From Antarcticibacterium arcticum (GTDB lineage Bacteria > Bacteroidota > Bacteroidia > Flavobacteriales > Flavobacteriaceae), in contig NZ_CP042476.1 in the NCBI RefSeq assembly GCF_007993795.1, forward strand, positions 868,001 through 932,000: a stretch of DNA of 64,000 nt. The letters are read 5' to 3'. Of this stretch, positions 50,947 to 59,470 are shown piece after piece; positions within the stretch are counted from its first letter, which is position 1, and every line of letters starts with the position of its first letter. The translations under genes were made by a program, and so were the position numbers. The notes beneath the pieces are model-generated. The model did not search any database. It saw only the letters and a program-made list of their open reading frames with translations, and was not told the DNA's origin.

Positions 50947-51396
50947 ATGGCTAAATCGCAGCAAACATTTAATAAAATTGAAAAGGAAAAACAACGCGCC
51001 AAAAAACGTGAAGAAAAGAAAAAGAAGAAGGAGGAGCGCAAATCCAATCCAAAAGGAAGCGATTTTGATTTAGTGTATGTAGATGAACATGGAAATCTAA
51101 CCAATACTCCTCCAGATCCCTCTAATAAGATCGAGGTGGATGCAGAGGATATAGTTCTTGGAGTACCAAGGAAAGAAGAAGGTGAAGAAGAAGAAACAAA
51201 GAAAGACAAAGAAGGTAAAGTGTCCTTTTTTGACCACTCTAAAGGTTTTGGTTTTATAATTGACAGCATGAACCAGGAAAAATACTTTGTTCACGTGAGC
51301 GGTCTTATAGATGAGATTGAAGAAAATGATAAAGTTACCTTTGAACTGGAACGCGGAATGAAAGGTATGAACGCCGTTCGTGTGAAAAAGATCTAA
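50947..51396 (+). CDS. cold-shock domain protein with long charged N-terminus
   Basis: A 149-residue protein from ATG 50947. Residues 1-85 are extremely charged, with a lysine/glutamate-rich run (KEKQRAKKREEKKKKKEERK) and an acidic block (EEGEEEETKKDKE). The C-terminal cold-shock domain (about 88-149) has KVSFFDHSKGFGFIID and KYFVHVSG, the RNP1-like and RNP2-like motifs, so it should bind single-stranded nucleic acid. The charged part may bring further RNA contact or disorder. It is longer than usual CspA proteins. It ends at a terminator. Confidence 0.9.
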   Translation: MAKSQQTFNKIEKEKQRAKKREEKKKKKEERKSNPKGSDFDLVYVDEHGNLTNTPPDPSNKIEVDAEDIVLGVPRKEEGEEEETKKDKEGKVSFFDHSKGFGFIIDSMNQEKYFVHVSGLIDEIEENDKVTFELERGMKGMNAVRVKKI

Positions 51397-51417
51397 ATTA
51401 TTCTATATTCAAATTAT

Positions 51418-51450
51418 AAAAGGGCAAACCACTGGTTTGCCCTTTTTTTT
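51418..51450 (+). terminator. terminator of the cold-shock gene
   Basis: AAAAGGGCAAACC / GGTTTGCCCTTTT perfect 13-bp stem with an ACT loop, then TTTT. Confidence 0.93.
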
Positions 51451-51595
51451 GTAGACCTATAAATTGCCGAGAAACGAAGTTTTTCAATGGAAAATAGTTT
51501 TCAGCTTAAGCGCTATGCCTTCATTTCTTCCATAATTAAAAGGAGATCATAACAAAGTTTATCACTAATATTGCAGCATATAAAAACAACTTCTC

Positions 51596-52549
51596 ATGCT
51601 CAAAGCTCCAAACACCGTTCTGGTTATTTTAGCTTTTTTTTCCATTTACGTGATCTGGGGGTCAACATATCTTTTAAATAAGGTAGCCGTTACAGAACTT
51701 CCACCTTTTATGCTTGCCTCTATACGTTTTACTATAGCCGGTCTTCTTATATTCTTCCTGTGTAAGATCATGAGAATTAGCCTGGCTATTACCAGAAAGC
51801 AGTTGATCAATACCATTATTGCGGGATTTCTTTTTCTGGCATTTGGAAATGGAGTAGTGGTATGGGCCTTAAAATATGTTGACAGTGGGTTTGCAGCTTT
51901 GCAAATTTCTGCTCAACCCTTGGTTATTCTCATATTAATGTGGCTTATAGACGGTAAAAAGATCAAACCAATGTCTATGGTGGGAGTAATATTGGGAATA
52001 GTGGGTATCTATTTACTGGTAAGTCAAAAGGCTCTTATAAACAATGAAAATTCAATACTGGGAATGGGAATGATATTTTTGTGTTTATTAAGCTGGGCGT
52101 ATGGGAGTTTATTCGTATCTAAAGCAAGCCTTCCAACAAATTATTTTGTGAATACGGGATACCAGATGTTTACAGGCGGAATTTTATTGATGCTGGCCAG
52201 TTTAGCATTTGGAGAGCCCTGGAGTTCTCCTGCGGTCTGGAGCCTTCCAACACAATATTCCATGATCCTGTTGATAATATTTGGCAGTATCGTGGCCTTC
52301 ACTTCTTTTAATTATCTCTTAAAGGTAGTTTCTCCGGAAAAGGTTGCAACTTCAACCTATGTTAATCCCATAATCGCTCTTTTGCTCGGCTGGTATTTTT
52401 TAAATGAGCAAATCACCCTGCAGTCTGTAATTGCTGCAACCGTACTCCTAACGGGTGTTTATTTTATTAATACCCGTAAAAAACTGGTAATATATTCCAG
52501 ATTTTGGAATAAGCCGGGAAAAGGAATTGCAGAAGAAATCGAAAAATAG
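51596..52549 (+). CDS. EamA-family DMT transporter
   Basis: A 317-residue membrane protein with two EamA repeats (about ten helices). The repeat-1 start FFSIYVIWGSTYLLNKVAV and the repeat-2 GSIVAFTSFNYLLKVVSPEKVATSTYVNP are characteristic of RhaT/EamA exporters. It probably exports an amino acid or small metabolite. Substrate is not readable. The next gene is 90 bp away. Confidence 0.92.
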   Translation: MLKAPNTVLVILAFFSIYVIWGSTYLLNKVAVTELPPFMLASIRFTIAGLLIFFLCKIMRISLAITRKQLINTIIAGFLFLAFGNGVVVWALKYVDSGFAALQISAQPLVILILMWLIDGKKIKPMSMVGVILGIVGIYLLVSQKALINNENSILGMGMIFLCLLSWAYGSLFVSKASLPTNYFVNTGYQMFTGGILLMLASLAFGEPWSSPAVWSLPTQYSMILLIIFGSIVAFTSFNYLLKVVSPEKVATSTYVNPIIALLLGWYFLNEQITLQSVIAATVLLTGVYFINTRKKLVIYSRFWNKPGKGIAEEIEK

Positions 52550-52638
52550 TCCGGGCAGGAGTACCCGGTTTCTATGACATTTATCATTGTTATTTGGGTA
52601 GGTATTGGGTAACTTTTGAAAACTAAATTTTTCTCGCC

Positions 52639-53322
52639 ATGCCTTTTACAATAGAAGAATTTCTCGGCGTTTTTGAATCCTATAATGCTGCTGTATGGCC
52701 TATGCAGATAATCCTTAATCTGTTAGCGGTGGTTTGCCTTTTCCTGTTGATCTCAAGTTTAAAAGGGAAATCGGCAGTCATTAACGGGGTTTTGATCTTT
52801 CTGTGGTTGTGGATGGGCCTGGTGTATCAAATAATGTATTTTACCAGCATTAGCAGTATTGGTTTTTTATTTGGTGCATTGTTTGTTTTGCAGGCTTTGA
52901 TCTTTTCCTATTTTGCCTATTTCCGGCCTGAAAATCTTAGCTACAGGTTTAAATTAAATATTTCAGGATTTGTAGGGATCATTTTTATCCTTTACTCTCT
53001 GCTTATCTATCCTGTTTTTGCAAATGATCTTGGGCATATCTATCCCCAAACACCCACCTTCGGTTTGCCCTGTCCCACAACTATTTTTACATTCGGAATT
53101 CTTTTGTTTTCCCTGACAAGAGTAAGATGGTACATTATGATCATTCCATTATTATGGTCTCTCATTGGATTTTCAGCAGCTTATAATTTGGGAATGACCG
53201 AAGATTATTTTCTTGTTTTTGCAGGTGTTATTGCCATGATCCTCCAATTCTTTAAACCGGAACCGGACAAGAGCCATAAAGGTCTTAGAATTCCGGGAAA
53301 CAGGGAACTTCACCTGGAATAA
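52639..53322 (+). CDS. DUF6064 family membrane protein
   Basis: A 227-residue polytopic membrane protein (about six to seven helices) with the family sequences MPFTIEEFLGVFESYN at the start, ALFVLQALIFSYFAYF and DLGHIYPQTPTFGLPCPTTIFT. The last, with its HIYP and PCPT, is the most conserved part. No function is known. It may follow the EamA transporter on one transcript. Confidence 0.85.
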   Translation: MPFTIEEFLGVFESYNAAVWPMQIILNLLAVVCLFLLISSLKGKSAVINGVLIFLWLWMGLVYQIMYFTSISSIGFLFGALFVLQALIFSYFAYFRPENLSYRFKLNISGFVGIIFILYSLLIYPVFANDLGHIYPQTPTFGLPCPTTIFTFGILLFSLTRVRWYIMIIPLLWSLIGFSAAYNLGMTEDYFLVFAGVIAMILQFFKPEPDKSHKGLRIPGNRELHLE

Positions 53323-53351
53323 ATAATTAGTAGGGAAAGAGTTGGGATTCT

Positions 53352-54635
53352 TTAGGAAGGCTTTCTTTTGGCCGATAAATATTTATAAAGTCCAAACAGG
53401 CTCAATCCCGCTGCAACAGTTATTATCACATCCAGAAATTCTGAGATCCCGGAACTTAGCAATAAAGCCAGGGAAGCCAAAATTCCGGTAAACGCAAAGA
53501 AATATCCATATTTAAGTTTGAAATACCGGGGGGTGCCAGTATCTTTTTTTCGCAATTTTATCATTGCTGCACATACCAGTAAAAAGATCAGGATCTTACT
53601 AATAACGCTTATAGATACCGCATAAATAAAAGAACCCGTAATTGAGGCGATAACGGTAACGGCGGTAAAAATAAACAGGGAATAAATTGGAGTGCGGTTT
53701 TCGGGGTGGAGATAGGAGAAAAATTTGGGAAATTGTTTTTCCTCGCTAAGCGCAAATGGTAAGCGCGATCCAATTAACATCACCGCGTTGAGCGTACCTC
53801 CAATAGATACAATTGCACCCAGGGTTATAATTGTTGCCCCCACCGGCCCCATGAAAAGGTAGGCAGCCTCGGTAATTGGTTTTTCTGAAAATGCCAATCC
53901 GGGTAATGTACCAATGCTTACATATTGTATCAAAGCATAGAAAACGGCTACAAAAGACAGGGAAACAATGAGCGCAAAGGGAATATTTCGCCGGGGTTCT
54001 TTTATTTCTCCTGTGCCAACAAGTACTGCCTCAAAACCGGTAAAGGCAAAAATGAGGATCAATACCGAGGCAGCAAAATCGGGAAGGGGAGGAGGGGATT
54101 GGGAAAACTCTATTAATTCCGGATTAATGAAGAAAAACCCAACAACTACAAATACCAATAACGGGAGGATCTTTGCAATTGCAAGAAAATTGCTTAAAAG
54201 AGTTGAATTGCGCACTCCAAGATAATTCACCCAGGTAAAAATGGCAGTGATCCCCATTATAATACTTATTTTAAATGGAGGAGTAACCAACACTTCGTTA
54301 AAATAACCAAGGTAAGTGACCATTAAATTTATGAGTGCCGCGTAGGTGGAAACCCTTGTAATAAGTATAAGCCAGCCTATAATAAAAGCCGGGATCTTCC
54401 CAAAAGCTGTAAGGATATAAAGGTAAGGGCCGCCGGTTTTTGAGAAACGGCTTGCAACTTCAGCAAAAACCAACACTAAAACCAGCACGATCAGGGCGCA
54501 CAAAAAGAGTGCGGGCAGGCTATAAAAACCAGATAAATTAAAGATCTGGGATGGAAGACCAAAAATTCCGGCACCAATGGTACTGTTTACTAATAATAGA
54601 ACAAGATCCCAGCGGGAAATTTCACGTTTAAGCAT
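53352..54635 (-). CDS. APC family amino acid permease
   Basis: A 427-residue APC permease with about twelve helices. The helix-1 signature NSTIGAGIFGLPSQI and the helix-6 AFTGFEAVLVGTGEIKEP are intact. Compared with the permease at 2705-3958 it shares the fold but little sequence. Substrate unknown. It is convergent with the DUF6064 gene, and the VOC lipoprotein lies 43 bp upstream on the same strand. Confidence 0.9.
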   Translation of the reverse strand: MLKREISRWDLVLLLVNSTIGAGIFGLPSQIFNLSGFYSLPALFLCALIVLVLVLVFAEVASRFSKTGGPYLYILTAFGKIPAFIIGWLILITRVSTYAALINLMVTYLGYFNEVLVTPPFKISIIMGITAIFTWVNYLGVRNSTLLSNFLAIAKILPLLVFVVVGFFFINPELIEFSQSPPPLPDFAASVLILIFAFTGFEAVLVGTGEIKEPRRNIPFALIVSLSFVAVFYALIQYVSIGTLPGLAFSEKPITEAAYLFMGPVGATIITLGAIVSIGGTLNAVMLIGSRLPFALSEEKQFPKFFSYLHPENRTPIYSLFIFTAVTVIASITGSFIYAVSISVISKILIFLLVCAAMIKLRKKDTGTPRYFKLKYGYFFAFTGILASLALLLSSGISEFLDVIITVAAGLSLFGLYKYLSAKRKPS

Positions 54636-54677
54636 ACGTGGATAATTTTTGCCGGGTTTGAGCCGTCATAGTGAGGG

Positions 54678-55217
54678 TTATTTGGTTGTTTTTAAATTCA
54701 TTGCGGTAAAAACTTTGTCCACAGGCTCCCAGAGTTCTATTTTATTTCCTTCAGAATCCATTATATGAACAAATTTCCCATAATCAAAAGTTTCAATTTC
54801 ATCCAGAACAGTCACTCCCTTGGCTTTTAAATTTCTTACCAGGGCTTCAATATTCTGTACCCGGTAATTGATCATAAATTCCTTTTTAGAAGGCTCAAAA
54901 TAATTACTTCCATTTTTGAAGGGGCTCCATTGCAAATAATTAATTTCTTCCGGCCTGTTGGCATTTCTAAACTCAAAGCTGGAACCCCATTGATTTGTTT
55001 CGAGCCCCAGATTTTCAGAATACCAATTCTTGGTCTTTTCAGGATCATCTGAAAAAAAGAAAATACCGCCAATTCCTGTTACTTTTGGAATTGTATCATC
55101 AGGTTCTAAAGATTTATCCTGGTCCTTATTGTTGTTCATATGTGTGCTGGTTTTATTTTTGAAATCACATCCTGTAAGTATGGTTACTATTAAAAGGAAA
55201 GAAGAAAATTTGATCAT
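54678..55217 (-). CDS. VOC-domain lipoprotein
   Basis: A 179-residue protein: signal IKFSSFLLIVTILTGC ends in a lipobox cysteine (about 17), and then a glyoxalase/VOC domain (TGIGGIFFFSDDPEKTKNWY, KEFMINYRVQNIEALVRNL, YGKFVHIMDSEGNKIELWE). Exported VOC proteins are uncommon. The metal ligands H/E at canonical places (the H in FVHIMD, E in KIELWE) are there, but the first position is Gly/Phe, so activity is uncertain. Confidence 0.82.
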   Translation of the reverse strand: MIKFSSFLLIVTILTGCDFKNKTSTHMNNNKDQDKSLEPDDTIPKVTGIGGIFFFSDDPEKTKNWYSENLGLETNQWGSSFEFRNANRPEEINYLQWSPFKNGSNYFEPSKKEFMINYRVQNIEALVRNLKAKGVTVLDEIETFDYGKFVHIMDSEGNKIELWEPVDKVFTAMNLKTTK

Positions 55218-55371
55218 TTTTTAAATAATGAAGGAATTTGTTAAGTGGTAGTTTTAAGATTAAGTATTTCGAAGATAGGAAATTTATAAAAGGATAATTC
55301 TGCAAATGCAAAATTATAACTCAGAAAATACCTAATTAACCCAGGCTTTTAATTGCTTTTACAAAAATGGA

Positions 55372-55670
55372 TACCGATATGAACCTGGAGGCGTCATATC
55401 TGCAAGTATGTAAAATAGAACCGAAAAAGGTTCTATTGGCTATTATAAAAGTGTAGGTTGCAAAATAGCTGATAGATAAATGCTACCGATATGAGCCTGA
55501 AGGCATCATCTGCAACAATGTAAAATAGAACAGCAAAGGTTCTATTAGCTATTATAAAAGTCTAGGTCGCAAAATAGCTGTTACATAATTGCTATCGATA
55601 TGTGCCTGAAGGCGTCATATCTGCAACTATGTAAAATAGAACCCTGTTGGGTTCTATTGGGTATTTTACT
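55372..55670. repeat. tandem array of ~110-bp units with covarying hairpins
   Basis: Three head-to-tail units start at 55372, 55484 and 55593 (112, 109 and about 78 bp; the third is cut short). Each starts TACCGATATG or TATCGATATG and shares GCCTGAAGGCGTCATATCTG-type DNA and TGTAAAATAGAAC. Each has a hairpin: AATAGAACC/GGTTCTATT (55414-55437), AATAGAAC/GTTCTATT (55524-55546) and AATAGAACCC/GGGTTCTATT (55635-55658). Stem length changes keep pairing. Units 1 and 2 also pair AGCTATT- or GGCTATT with AATAGCT about 19 nt on. No coding frame. A degenerate copy may follow near 55690-55712. Confidence 0.85.
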
Positions 55671-55857
55671 ATGATGATAATTTGTCCTATAATTTATATT
55701 ATGTAAAATAGGATTTGTAAGGAAATAGCAAAACTTTAAAACCTCTCCCCGAATAATCTATATAGGTAATGGATTTTGTACTGAAGGTTTTCTTCGTATT
55801 TCCATCCCCTTTCATATTATGAGAAACCGGCGAAAATTCAGAACACTAATTTTTGGT

Positions 55858-56355
55858 CTATTTTAGAACTTTTACATTTCCGCGGTATGAGATTGCCGTA
55901 CGTTCTGAACTGTTTACAGATGTGTGGGTATTTCCTCCGGGCATTAAACTAATGAAAAATTGCAGATCTTCTGTACCCTGCCTGCCTTCAAATTTAATCT
56001 GAATGTTATTTTGCCGGGTATTTTCTTCAATGACAAGTTTCTCTGCCGGTCCTACATATTTAATTCCTCCATCTCCACCACCATATTCCCCGCCAGATTG
56101 CCTTACTCCATAATAAGGTAGGAATAAATCAACCTGGTTTCCTTTAAACCTTATATAATTCGGATTTCCAAGAAGATTTATTGTATTACCACTTAAGGGT
56201 ATAGCCCACTCCTGTTCTATTTCAAATTCCCTGGAATTTACCAGGCTAAGGAGCGCATCATAATTTTGATCTCCCCCTTCAACTTTGGAAGACCCACAGC
56301 CTGCGCTTAACAGGATTATAAAAGAAAGTATGAACAAACCGGAAATTGATTTCAT
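55858..56355 (-). CDS. DUF4251 lipoprotein
   Basis: A 165-residue lipoprotein of the DUF4251 family, common in Bacteroidota. The signal KSISGLFILSFIILLSAGC ends in the lipobox cysteine; the mature domain reads NLLGNPNYIRFKGNQVDLFLPYYG and ISLMPGGNTHTSVNSSERTAISYRG, the family hallmark. It folds into a beta-rich, probably periplasmic protein with unknown function. The tandem hairpin array lies 188 bp downstream of its stop. Confidence 0.88.
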   Translation of the reverse strand: MKSISGLFILSFIILLSAGCGSSKVEGGDQNYDALLSLVNSREFEIEQEWAIPLSGNTINLLGNPNYIRFKGNQVDLFLPYYGVRQSGGEYGGGDGGIKYVGPAEKLVIEENTRQNNIQIKFEGRQGTEDLQFFISLMPGGNTHTSVNSSERTAISYRGNVKVLK

Positions 56356-56560
56356 TGGTTTCTATTTTTATACCTCCATAATTTACGATATTTTAATTAC
56401 AGACCTTTTAAATTTTTCATAAAAGCCAGATCTAATATTGCCCAATCCGGTCCTATTTTTTAGAGGAATAAGAAATATCATAAATATTATATAATTAGCC
56501 TGAAACCTTTGTGGCATTACCCTAAATTGCGGTTATTGTTTCAAATTAAAATTACAAAAT

Positions 56561-56860
56561 ATGGATGCGAGATTTCAATATGTAAAACTTGACAGAAGCG
56601 AAAGTCTGGAAGATTTCACTCAAAAAAAACTTGATAAACTTGAAAACCGATATGATTGGTTGATAAGTGCTGAAGTGCATTTCAAAAAACATGAACCTGA
56701 GGCACCAAAAGGCCACATTTGCAATATAAGTCTAAGTGCACCGGGACAAAATATTTTTGCAGAATCCAATGAGGATTCTTTTGAAGCTTCGGCTGTAGAG
56801 ACGATCAAAGATCTTGAACGTCAATTAGAAAAGCGTAAAGCCCAGATGAAAGCTTATTAA
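56561..56860 (+). CDS. hpf: ribosome hibernation promoting factor (HPF/RaiA, short form)
   Basis: A 99-residue ribosome-associated inhibitor of the short-form HPF group. The beta-alpha-beta core begins FQYVKLDRSESLEDFTQKKLDKLE and continues AEVHFKKHEPEAPKGHICNI, with basic residues for 16S contact. It lacks the C-terminal dimerisation domain of long HPF. It would block the ribosomal A/P sites at starvation. It has its own terminator. Confidence 0.92.
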   Translation: MDARFQYVKLDRSESLEDFTQKKLDKLENRYDWLISAEVHFKKHEPEAPKGHICNISLSAPGQNIFAESNEDSFEASAVETIKDLERQLEKRKAQMKAY

Positions 56861-56880
56861 TAACCTGCTTTTAGATGGCA

Positions 56881-56916
56881 AAAAGCCTTCCGGCATTCCC
56901 GGAAGGCTTTTTTTTA
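56881..56916 (+). terminator. terminator of hpf
   Basis: A 13-bp stem AAAAGCCTTCCGG / CCGGAAGGCTTTT with a CATTC loop, then TTTT. Confidence 0.94.
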
Positions 56917-57069
56917 TATTTATCTTTTAGGTTATGATAAAATTTAAAATACTGGCATACAATAGATTAAGTTTCATATTTAACGCGTAACCGCATTATA
57001 AAATGTTGAAAATGTTGTAAATTAATAGCGATTTATAAGAACCCCCGGATCTTATTTTAATTTTCGGCT

Positions 57070-57663
57070 ATGGTTCATTTAAGTTTACGAAGGCCTATCT
57101 TAGGGGGCATTGTATTCGCAATAATTCTTACTATCTCATCCCTCACATTTATTGAAATGACGGGGATACTGGCAAGGGAATTATTAGAAAACTCGGTGTC
57201 GGGGATCATATCCCTATGCTATGTAATTAGCATTGGATCTATTTATATCCTGGTGATCATTCTTCACTTGCTAAGTGCGCGGTTACCCATGGAAATGGGT
57301 TTAAGGCACAAGCATTATAATTCGCTTTTAAGCATTGCCAAACTCGCCACTCTCTTAATAATTTTTTCAATAGTAGTAATACTTTTATTAAACATCCCTT
57401 TCACAAGGCTTCGGGCAATTCCAGATGCTTTATATTCTACGATCTATTATATAATTCTTGCTATAGCATCCATTCTTGGAGGAAGTTTTATTTCCATTAT
57501 TACCATGATATATATTACCATTCGCACAATGATACATCAGGAAGATGGACAATTATCTTTAAATCTAAATAGTACTGAGGATAGTGGAACTACAGGAGAA
57601 AATAATGTAGTACCTGAAGAGGACCAGGAAATAAAAGTTAATGAGGAAGTTAAAGAGGTTTAG
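57070..57663 (+). CDS. small polytopic membrane protein of unknown function
   Basis: A 197-residue protein with four hydrophobic helices (about 10-34, 43-68, 90-110, 122-150) and an acidic C-terminal tail (about 155-197, rich in Glu and Asn). No motif recognised. A leader of 209 bp after hpf holds no gene. It is convergent with the MBL-like gene. Only pattern can be described. Confidence 0.55.
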   Translation: MVHLSLRRPILGGIVFAIILTISSLTFIEMTGILARELLENSVSGIISLCYVISIGSIYILVIILHLLSARLPMEMGLRHKHYNSLLSIAKLATLLIIFSIVVILLLNIPFTRLRAIPDALYSTIYYIILAIASILGGSFISIITMIYITIRTMIHQEDGQLSLNLNSTEDSGTTGENNVVPEEDQEIKVNEEVKEV

Positions 57664-57802
57664 AAGAAATCAATAAAGAAGGGGACTCCTCGTAAAACAT
57701 CTTGTACATAAAACAGAATTTATATTCCTATATTCCTTGGAACAGGGGTAACAAAATTGTGAAATATGAGAAAATGCTTTGGGAAAAGTCCCCTTTAAAT
57801 TT

Positions 57803-58525
57803 TTATGATTGAATTTTGCCTAATTGTTGTAAAATATCAGTTTGTTGCCCATCTTCAAGGTTAAAACCAGGCTTTCCTTTTAACGGAAATAAATAGGCAA
57901 AAGGTTTATCATATGCATTCCAGGCTTCTGCAAGCCCAAATTCATCATTTTTATGCTCCAATTTGGGGCGCATAAATGTATTCTCATTACTATCGTATGG
58001 AGAACCTTCAGCATCTGCGCCCGTAAATAACATACCGTCATTAATATCAGAATAGATCAATACAGAGCCACCCCCATTTCCCGGAAGGTCTGTAACTGTA
58101 AGGCCAAAATGTTTCATCACTTCATTTTTTGAAGTAATATCTTTCACCTTATCTCCATTATTAACAGTAATTCTTGGATGCATAAAAACAGGTGCTCCCC
58201 CTGCATCTTCTGAAATTGTTTTTAAACTATCATAAGCTGTTTTGTAAACATCACTATTAGAGATCAAGATACCCTTAATAGAATAACCATCTGTAATAAG
58301 TTTTTTAACTGCTTCTTTCGTAGCACTTTCCACAACGTCAATAAGAATAATATCTTTACGGTTGAGATGTCTTATTGCATAACCCTGGTGCACACCACCC
58401 TCCCTTTCTCCTCCTTTGATTATAAAGGTATCGGGAATCAATTTTAAAAATTTACCGGTTTCTCCCTGTTCAATAAATTCGGCACTCTGGCTATGCAAAA
58501 TCTGCATTTTATCCACTGTCTTCAT
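57803..58525 (-). CDS. metallo-beta-lactamase-fold protein lacking the metal ligands
   Basis: A 240-residue soluble protein. The strand/helix order matches MBL-fold hydrolases: LIDVVESATKEAVKKLITDGYSIKGILIS then APVFMHPRITV, then GGSVLIYSDINDGMLFTGADAEGS. But HxHxDH is replaced by SNSDVY at 89-94, GHTxGS by GNGGGS at 149-154, and the LFTGD aspartate by LFTGAD with Ala at 170. All metal ligands seem lost. It may be a catalytically dead binding protein. It is 85 bp downstream of the PPTase gene and could share its transcript. Confidence 0.7.
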   Translation of the reverse strand: MKTVDKMQILHSQSAEFIEQGETGKFLKLIPDTFIIKGGEREGGVHQGYAIRHLNRKDIILIDVVESATKEAVKKLITDGYSIKGILISNSDVYKTAYDSLKTISEDAGGAPVFMHPRITVNNGDKVKDITSKNEVMKHFGLTVTDLPGNGGGSVLIYSDINDGMLFTGADAEGSPYDSNENTFMRPKLEHKNDEFGLAEAWNAYDKPFAYLFPLKGKPGFNLEDGQQTDILQQLGKIQS

Positions 58526-58609
58526 ATAGCAAAATGATTTTTGATTAGAGGATCAATTTACAACTGCAGCAAAGTTTTGCAATCCTATTTAATACAGTTT
58601 AACGAGGAT

Positions 58610-59191
58610 TTAATAGTTCATTAACTCGCGTGAAAAAGCTCCAAATTTTCCGTGCTTTGAAAAGGAAAAAGCTATTGGGAAGGTTTTGTTTTTGTACATC
58701 AATACAGGTACAAAATTTCTGTCCTTTTCAATGGCCAGGGAGTATGCAGGAATCCCGTATTGTTGTGAAATATCCAATAAGAAGTCTTTCCTGAGATCTG
58801 CGGAAGAAGGAAGGATCTCCCAAAGGAAATTCGTTGCTCCTGGATTTATTGAAGCTAAACTATGAATGTATTTTTCATTATAAATACTTGTAATATGGTA
58901 AACCCGGGTACCAATTTTAACCTCTCCCGAAGCAGAATCCCCGGATTGGCTTAAGATCACACATTGCTGTACTAGCGGATTGAATTTTCTTGTTAAGGAA
59001 AAGCGCCGCTGGTGGGCTTTATAGGCTGCCTCTTTCATGGTCCACAACAGCCACAACTGTTTTAAAGGCTTTGAAGCATTGAAAATAACTGCCTGCTCCC
59101 TTTTTGTAAAAACCTTATCAAGGAAACGTTGGCGCATTGGATCGCTTTCCACTGCTGCAAGCCTGAGGTCAACAATATCATTCCCAATCAC
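58610..59191 (-). CDS. 4'-phosphopantetheinyl transferase superfamily protein
   Basis: A 193-residue Sfp/AcpS-superfamily enzyme that moves phosphopantetheine from CoA to acyl carrier proteins. It starts at GTG 59191 with IGNDIVDLRLA, the first metal-binding motif (ND at GNDIVD), and the second is WTMKEAAYKAHQR (WxxKEAxxK). It overlaps the ACP stop by 4 bp (GTGA), so the two are translationally coupled and the adjacent ACP is its probable substrate. Confidence 0.9.
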   Translation of the reverse strand: MIGNDIVDLRLAAVESDPMRQRFLDKVFTKREQAVIFNASKPLKQLWLLWTMKEAAYKAHQRRFSLTRKFNPLVQQCVILSQSGDSASGEVKIGTRVYHITSIYNEKYIHSLASINPGATNFLWEILPSSADLRKDFLLDISQQYGIPAYSLAIEKDRNFVPVLMYKNKTFPIAFSFSKHGKFGAFSRELMNY

Positions 59192-59442
59192 GTCAAAGCA
59201 GTTTTTGATTTGATAACATTCATGGCGTCGCCCACAGTAAGCATTCCATCCATGGAGTCGTTGTCTATTTCAATATTGAATTCATCTTCAACATCCAGGA
59301 CCACATCTACCAGGTTGGCAGAGTTGATCTGGAGGTCATTTAAAAGATCTGTTTGCTCTCCAAACTCATCTAAGCCGGCTTTATGCTGCACATAGGGTGT
59401 AACTATTCTCTTTAGTTTTTTCAGCAGGATATGATCTGTCAT
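59188..59442 (-). CDS. acyl carrier protein
   Basis: An 84-residue ACP. The phosphopantetheine serine is Ser41 in DLQINSANLVD, an altered DSL site (Asn-Ser-Ala for Asp-Ser-Leu). The acidic helix II (DVVLDVEDEFNIEID) follows as expected. It serves the neighbouring ketosynthase, dehydratase and reductase, and PPTase downstream would activate it. Distinct from the housekeeping AcpP, which normally has GADSLD. Confidence 0.9.
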   Translation of the reverse strand: MTDHILLKKLKRIVTPYVQHKAGLDEFGEQTDLLNDLQINSANLVDVVLDVEDEFNIEIDNDSMDGMLTVGDAMNVIKSKTALT

Positions 59443-59470
59443 ATAAATTTTTATTATCTGTTAATTATTT

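Noticed and set aside
52551..52568. Short CCGGG/CCCGG stem after the EamA transporter
   Set aside because: Only 5 bp of pairing and no following T run; not strong enough to call a terminator.
55372..55670. CRISPR array
   Set aside because: Units are ~110 bp with imperfect repeats and no unique spacers, and no cas genes are near.
57679..57795. AAGGGGACT and AGTCCCCTT inverted repeat 99 nt apart
   Set aside because: Too widely spaced for a normal terminator, one copy only, and no T run; probably chance in an intergenic region between convergent genes.
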